The notes beneath the pieces are model-generated. The model searched no databases and had not been told where the DNA came from. It worked only from the letters and a program-made list of their open reading frames with translations. DNA of 54,997 nucleotides from Planctomycetaceae bacterium (GTDB taxonomy: Bacteria > Planctomycetota > Planctomycetia > Pirellulales > PALSA-1355), in the NCBI GenBank assembly GCA_003153375.1, contig PLYM01000241.1, positions 1-54,997 on the forward strand, in the 5' to 3' direction. This document shows, piece by piece, positions 51,753 through 54,997 of the stretch. Made by a program: the position numbers and the translations under genes. Positions within the stretch are counted from its first letter, which is position 1; every line of letters begins with the position of its first letter.

Positions 51753-52072
51753 ATGCCAGCGAAATCACTACCATCATCGAATCTGAAATCGCAGGCGATT
51801 GGACTCGATCGAACTACCACGGCGTTGATCTGCGTGAATGCCTGGTCCCGCCCAGGAAGTGCACCTTCTGCAACGGTTTTCCGCAGCTCAACGAAGGCAA
51901 GCCGGTTGAACTTTGGATCGTCCTGGAAGAACTACCGGGCGAAAAGGAAGGTTACCTGATCGTATGCGATGATTCAGGCACACAATTCGGCCTTGCTGAT
52001 TGGAATGGCAGTAATCCGCCTGTCCTGCTTGGGTTCCACGGCACATTTCTTGATGCCCTAGCTGCGATGTGA
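51749..52072 (+). CDS. Soluble hypothetical protein (107 aa), leaderless
   Basis: A 107-residue protein without membrane segments. It contains CTFCNGF near residues 38-44 (possible metal site) and a well-formed beta pattern LWIVLEELPGEKEGYLIVCD, then FGLADWNGSNPPVLLGFHG and the C-terminal helix FLDALAAM. No known family. TATGAT ends 6 bp before the ATG in a block nearly identical to that at 48685. This shows the shared promoter is not restricted to membrane proteins. Confidence 0.62.
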   Translation: MDASEITTIIESEIAGDWTRSNYHGVDLRECLVPPRKCTFCNGFPQLNEGKPVELWIVLEELPGEKEGYLIVCDDSGTQFGLADWNGSNPPVLLGFHGTFLDALAAM

Positions 52073-52094
52073 GCGGCCAGGATAGGAACTCCGA

Positions 52095-52116
52095 TTTCAA
52101 AGTGAACCACTACCCA
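52095..52116 (+). repeat. CACTACC junction motif
   Basis: TTTCAAAGTGAACCACTACC. This copy is followed by no plus-strand gene, so it may mark a lost cassette. Confidence 0.45.
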
Positions 52117-52158
52117 TAATCGTGGAAATTTGACGACAGTCCCTGCTCTAATAAAGCG

Positions 52159-52191
52159 AGCCGGCCAACTGTTGGAACCACTCAGCCGGCT
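52159..52191 (-). terminator. Possible terminator of the minus-strand small-gene operon
   Basis: AGCCGGC (52159-52165) and GCCGGCT (52185-52191) form a perfect 7-bp stem. Read on the minus strand it is followed by GCTTTATT. It lies 140 bp after the operon end, and the loop is long (19 bp), so it is only a candidate. Confidence 0.4.
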
Positions 52192-52330
52192 CTGCCCAAT
52201 CGCACCCTGGGTGAGAGGGCACTATGGCCTCGGCCAATTCTACGCGAACGCATTAGCCGCACGGCAGCGACCCAAGGTTTGCTCTGCCGGCATCAGGTTG
52301 GGCGGATGGAGAAGTGAAGGTCCTCCGGCA

Positions 52331-52498
52331 TCAGGAATCTCCAAGCCGTCGGCGCAGTACTTCCTGCTGCTGATAGAGGTCGAGCCATTGGTCGATACTC
52401 TCCATCTCCAAAGCTTCGAGCGGCGGTCGCAACTCGGCCATGCGGGCCTGCAACTGGTCAATGCGTAGCTCGATTGCTTTTCGAGTTTCAGACGGCAT
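52331..52498 (-). CDS. Coiled-coil micro-protein (55 aa)
   Basis: A 55-residue, charged, helical protein (MPSETRKAIELRIDQLQARM, then a Leu-rich heptad region and DLYQQQEVLRRRLGD), likely a helical hairpin or coiled coil. The ATG is 5 bp after the stop of the 40-residue gene, so it belongs to a three-gene minus-strand operon. No ribosome-binding site is clear. The type resembles small regulators that bind a protein partner. No family is recognised. Confidence 0.55.
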   Translation of the reverse strand: MPSETRKAIELRIDQLQARMAELRPPLEALEMESIDQWLDLYQQQEVLRRRLGDS

Positions 52499-52503
52499 TT
52501 CGC

Positions 52504-52626
52504 TTATGAGTCCGCCCGCTCGGCATGGTCAACAGGGCACGGCTGCACGGTGTAACTAATGGCAGCTTGCGAGCCACCAATCCTCACGACGTCCTGGACT
52601 TCGACCGTGCGGGTTTCGTACCTCAT
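52504..52626 (-). CDS. Small protein (40 aa) in a coupled operon
   Basis: A 40-residue protein, MRYETRTVEVQDVVRIGGSQ, then AAISYTVQPC and DHAERADS. Beta-strand composition, not membrane. The ATG overlaps the stop of the upstream gene (ATGA at 52626-52623). Upstream in-frame codons overlap that gene. Its role is unknown. Confidence 0.5.
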   Translation of the reverse strand: MRYETRTVEVQDVVRIGGSQAAISYTVQPCPVDHAERADS

Positions 52627-52811
52627 GGTTTTGTGGCCGCGTTGCCATCCTCCAGCTTTTTGCGCAAGTCCGTGAGTTCGCCGAGGATTTTCATCCATTG
52701 ATCGAAAAGCTCGGGTCTAGCAAGCCACTCTTCTGGCCGCTTATTTAACTTCGCGTTAAGTTCTTCGATTCGTCGCTCGGCCGATGCGCGCTCGTGCGGG
52801 TCTAGAACCAT
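52623..52811 (-). CDS. Coiled-coil micro-protein (62 aa)
   Basis: A 62-residue charged helical protein: HERASAERRIEELNAKLNKR, then a segment PEEWLARPELFDQWMKILGE and LTDLRKKLED. It is the first gene of the minus-strand trio and its stop overlaps the next start. No membrane segment, ribosome-binding site or clear -10 box is seen. It resembles in style the 55-residue gene at 52331 (LDLYQ/EELN-type helices) and the 48399 protein, and these could be distant relatives. Confidence 0.55.
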   Translation of the reverse strand: MVLDPHERASAERRIEELNAKLNKRPEEWLARPELFDQWMKILGELTDLRKKLEDGNAATKP

Positions 52812-52900
52812 GGCATGCTCTCTTGCCTGTGAAATCGGAAAGGGATTCCGCCTCTCCCCTGTCCGGTTTCATGGTTGAGCATTTTAGCAGCGCCGTGGGG

Positions 52901-53089
52901 CTAACCGCGCTGGACGATTCCCGCCTGGCGTAGCGCCTCATCCCAAGCCGCTGCCTGAGTCGGTGCCCGAACTACGATCTTGTCGTCGTTCCGATTGCCA
53001 CACCGCCGCTTCTCCGCGCGTCCGGTGGCACATCTCGCCAAACGACCAGCCGAACAGTTTGTGGGCGCGGTCGATGGGGTTGCTTTCAC
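52901..53089 (-). CDS. Small ORF coupled to the 175-aa gene
   Basis: A 62-residue ORF starting at an ATG that overlaps the TGA of the upstream gene (ATGA). The C-terminal half NDDKIVVRAPTQAAAWDEAL looks protein-like, but the N-terminal half is Ala/Arg/Cys-rich. In the alternative frame the same region reads IDRAHKLFGWSFGEMC, which looks more protein-like. A frameshift near 53000 would join the two halves. It is either a broken gene or a wrong frame, so confidence is low. Confidence 0.35.
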   Translation of the reverse strand: MKATPSTAPTNCSAGRLARCATGRAEKRRCGNRNDDKIVVRAPTQAAAWDEALRQAGIVQRG

Positions 53090-53613
53090 TTCTTCTTCCG
53101 CTTCTTCGGCAACTTGTGTTGCGGCTGGGCCATTCCCTCTGATGCCGCGCGGTCGACGTCCGCCGCGTCCCGCTTTCCCTTGGGCCTTGGTGGCTTAGTC
53201 CTCTTCTTCGGCTCTGGCTCGGCCTCTTCATCGAACACAAGGAAGGGCTCGTGCTCATAAGACTCTGCCGCCTCGATGTCATCTTCGGGGTCAGGTCCCT
53301 GCCCAAACATCCGACAAAACTCGCTTTCGTTGTGCGGCAATGAGGCATACATCGTGACGGGTTCTGCGCCCATGCTGAGTGACGCCTTTGTCACAACTCC
53401 CTCGGGCGGAATCTTTTCAAGCTCGATCAAGTGGTCGAGCCAAACGTCCTTCGCGCCATAGGTCAGCGAGTGGTGGCGGGTAAGAATTTGTTCTGCCATT
53501 GCTTCGGCAGCTTCATCCGCGTCCTCGGCTTCAAGCAATAGCGTAAATTCACCGTGATGCGGCCCAAGGCCCGGACGCTCGCACTCGAATCGGAAATGGC
53601 CGACGTAAAGCAT
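53086..53613 (-). CDS. Hypothetical acidic/basic protein (175 aa)
   Basis: A 175-residue protein. The first 85 residues form an alpha/beta domain (MLYVGHFRFECERPGLGPHH, GEFTLLLEAEDADEAAEAMA, with a helix and strand pattern). The centre is acidic (DPEDDIEAAESYEHEPFLVF) and the end Lys-rich (KLPKKRKKK), which suggests nucleic-acid or polyanion binding. The ATG at 53613 is used; the longer upstream frame is Arg-rich. No known domain is recognised. It lies 80 bp after the SLRT-module gene. Confidence 0.68.
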   Translation of the reverse strand: MLYVGHFRFECERPGLGPHHGEFTLLLEAEDADEAAEAMAEQILTRHHSLTYGAKDVWLDHLIELEKIPPEGVVTKASLSMGAEPVTMYASLPHNESEFCRMFGQGPDPEDDIEAAESYEHEPFLVFDEEAEPEPKKRTKPPRPKGKRDAADVDRAASEGMAQPQHKLPKKRKKK

Positions 53614-53693
53614 GGACGCGACTCCGTAGTTGTGGTTGCGGCTACACGTCCCGTCGAAGAAAAGCCGGGCGATCCCGTATCGGCGACGTTGCT

Positions 53694-53975
53694 CTATCCC
53701 TCGGCCTTTTGGTTCTCGGCAAAGCGCCGCCTCACGACGTAAAACCACAACAGGCCCAGTGCGGCTTCGACGGTTGCGATGTAAATGAATCGCTCGGTCG
53801 GAAAGTAGACATAATGCGTTTCGTATCGGCCGGAGTTAATGCCCTGGACGAGAACCTCGTGACCGAGACGCTCCGTGAAGGGATACTGCGACATCAGCGC
53901 GCAGAATGCGAAAATCAGAATCAACATGGTCCGCAGACTGTAGGTGAACCGGCGGCGTTTGGAGGCAGCGTTCAC
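53694..53975 (-). CDS. SLRT-module protein, diverged (93 aa)
   Basis: A 93-residue protein whose N-terminus KRRRFTYSLRTMLILIFAF is a diverged form of the SLRTLFVVV module: basic stretch, then one membrane helix. A second helix, IATVEAALGLLWFYVVRR, lies near the C-terminus, so both ends may be cytoplasmic. The GTG start at 53975 has no clear ribosome-binding site or -10 box. This shows the module also on the minus strand. Confidence 0.65.
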   Translation of the reverse strand: MNAASKRRRFTYSLRTMLILIFAFCALMSQYPFTERLGHEVLVQGINSGRYETHYVYFPTERFIYIATVEAALGLLWFYVVRRRFAENQKAEG

Positions 53976-54024
53976 GATGGGCCAATTCCGTTCAGTTGAA
54001 GTGTTCCTGGAATTGAGATTGAAC

Positions 54025-54450
54025 TCAGTCTAATCGCGAATCTTGAGGTACAGGCGGACTCGTTCGGCGGCTCCAAATTTGACGGCAAATCACGTAAGTG
54101 GTCACCGATAAAGCAAAAACTGCGGCTGCGAGAGCTACCAGAGGTATAGGGGCCTGCGAAAACGATTTCCAGCCGAAGCGATATGCGTCATAGCCAAGAC
54201 CGACGACCAAGAACCCAAGAAAGCCGATCCATGCCCCAAGCCTCGCGAATCCAAATGGTCGGAGAATGCCAGCCCCTACCAAAGGCCCCGCCGCGAGGAT
54301 TTGCACCAATGCCATGAGGGCGCGCCACCAAGTTACTCTACCGACAGTCTCCAGGGTTTCCATCGTTGAGCGACCGGCAAGGTAACAGCCAATACCTGCT
54401 CCGATGAGGGAGGTCGCAAGCAGAAGCGACTTTAGTGAGATTTGGAGCAA
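54025..54450 (-). CDS. Membrane protein with SLKSLL start (141 aa)
   Basis: A 141-residue integral membrane protein with four helices (SLKSLLLATSLIGAGIGCYL; ALMALVQILAAGPLVGAGIL; LGAWIGFLGFLVVGLGY; PLVALAAAVFALSVTTYVIC). The N-terminal MLQISLKSLLLATSLIG resembles the SLRTLL module. TTG 54450 is the start, with GAAGG 8 bp upstream. It is the last gene before the edge region. No function can be assigned. Confidence 0.65.
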   Translation of the reverse strand: MLQISLKSLLLATSLIGAGIGCYLAGRSTMETLETVGRVTWWRALMALVQILAAGPLVGAGILRPFGFARLGAWIGFLGFLVVGLGYDAYRFGWKSFSQAPIPLVALAAAVFALSVTTYVICRQIWSRRTSPPVPQDSRLD

Positions 54451-54648
54451 TCGTGGCCTTCACTCACGCCAAGATACGGACACACTTTGGCGAACAAGTT
54501 AAAGTAATGAGCGTCCGGCTCATCACCTCATTCTATCAACGCCCCGCACCCACGGCTCCACAGCTTGCGTGCCGTTCGTCCGGGCAGCGTTGGTGACGGT
54601 GAGTTACGATCGTGGGGCGTCACGGCTGAAGCCAGATCCTCGCCCGCC

Positions 54649-54699
54649 ACGCCCTCACTCCCTGAGCCCATTCGTCGCGCCATGCTGGCCCTGGTCGGA
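54649..54699 (+). repeat. LPEPIR-tail copy (PSLPEPIRRAMLALVG)
   Basis: The fourth copy of the tail motif, in a frame that continues beyond the motif, so it has no natural stop here and is a fragment. Its closest relative is 40452-40565 (LPEPIRRAMLAL identical). Confidence 0.45.
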
Positions 54700-54750
54700 T
54701 GTTGGGGTGATTCGCTTGCTGGTACCGCCAAATTGGTGGCCGATGGCTGC

Positions 54751-54996
54751 CTATGGCGGAAACGGACCTATTCGTGGGTCTTGGGCAAATAGGTCGCTTT
54801 CGTCGAATGATATCTTTAGGAGGTCTCCGCATTCTTTGGGACTCAAAAGACGACTGTACAACAGGACGCCCGTAACGTTGACAAACGCTTCAGAGTCCTG
54901 ATGGGATTGGGGAGGATTGAATTCACGCGCATCAATCCAGCCGAAGTCGCAATTTACTGCCGGATCATTTTCTTGGGTCCCTAGCGGAATCTGTGG
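54751..54996 (-). CDS. Hypothetical protein, C-terminal part (start outside window)
   Basis: The minus-strand frame is open from the right edge to TAG at 54753-54751, giving 81 codons with no start in the window. The translation looks like a real soluble protein: CDFGWIDAREFNPPQ, EAFVNVTGVLLYSRLLSPKE, and CGDLLKISFDES. No known domain is recognised. The stop leaves only 52 bp before the LPEPIR copy. Confidence 0.55.
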   Translation of the reverse strand, partial: PQIPLGTQENDPAVNCDFGWIDAREFNPPQSHQDSEAFVNVTGVLLYSRLLSPKECGDLLKISFDESDLFAQDPRIGPFPP

Positions 54997-54997
54997 G

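Noticed and set aside
52130-52468. Plus-strand ORF of 112 codons
   Set aside because: It overlaps the coupled minus-strand gene at 52331-52498 and a hairpin; the minus-strand reading has better coding character.
46700-54500. Integron cassette array
   Set aside because: The array of small genes suggested it, but I see no attC-type inverted repeats with RYYYAAC/GTTRRRY ends and no integrase gene in the window.

Overview
The window looks like a high-GC chromosome fragment of a planctomycete, probably a Pirellula-type lineage. The evidence is a cytochrome/DUF1549/DUF1553 gene overlapping a Tat-exported DUF1501 gene, PEP-CTERM/HAF-repeat exported proteins, TPR-glycosyltransferases, and many short membrane proteins that start with an RRWFRFSLRTLFVVV-type segment. 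No rRNA, complete tRNA or CRISPR array is visible. No species can be assigned from sequence alone.

Positions 1-5.1 kb: the tail of an unknown gene with a strong terminator, the PSCyt1/PSD1 + DUF1501 pair, and a small lipoprotein. Positions 5.1-19.0 kb: a fatty-acid/acyl-CoA catabolic region. A minus-strand operon encodes acyl-CoA ligase, enoyl-CoA hydratase and an MBL-fold hydrolase. It faces a plus-strand set of thiolase, bifunctional hydratase/3-hydroxyacyl-CoA dehydrogenase, hot-dog thioesterase and SRPBCC protein. A second divergent pair has an acyl-CoA dehydrogenase on the minus strand and, on the plus strand, an ACAD11-type dehydrogenase, SDR, histidine-phosphatase-fold protein and ACAD11-type kinase. 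The two divergent intergenic regions carry the same 16-bp palindrome between a TTGGCG -35 and a TAGAAT -10, which suggests one repressor controls both. The split ACAD11 set suggests catabolism of 4-hydroxyacyl-CoAs through a phosphorylated intermediate.

Positions 19.0-27.4 kb: an exported alpha/beta hydrolase, a DinB-like protein, two large TPR-glycosyltransferases in divergent orientation with a small membrane-protein gene between them, and a sugar C-methyltransferase-like protein. Positions 27.5-39.4 kb: conserved core genes: hemC, fliW-csrA, an MqnA/MqnD-family gene, an ATP-grasp-like protein, a CPBP protease, a thioredoxin-fold protein, a Bax-inhibitor-1 protein, a DUF309 protein, a LON-domain protein, folE and a D-cysteine desulfhydrase-like enzyme.

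From about 39.5 kb to the end the character changes. Genes are short and mostly unrecognised, and there is a tRNA-like 3' fragment, four copies of a WPxLPEPIRRAMLALV peptide tail, two PEP-CTERM tail remnants and two tandem HAF-repeat genes. From 46.7 to 54.5 kb there is an array of small membrane or coiled-coil proteins. Many of these have a -10 box 6-8 bp before the ATG and no ribosome-binding site, the geometry of leaderless mRNAs. Promoter blocks (81 bp at 85% identity; 36 bp at 34/36) and the coding DNA of the SLRTLFVVV module are duplicated between otherwise unrelated genes, so the array appears to grow by shuffling promoter and N-terminal modules. This array is the most likely place for an undescribed system.
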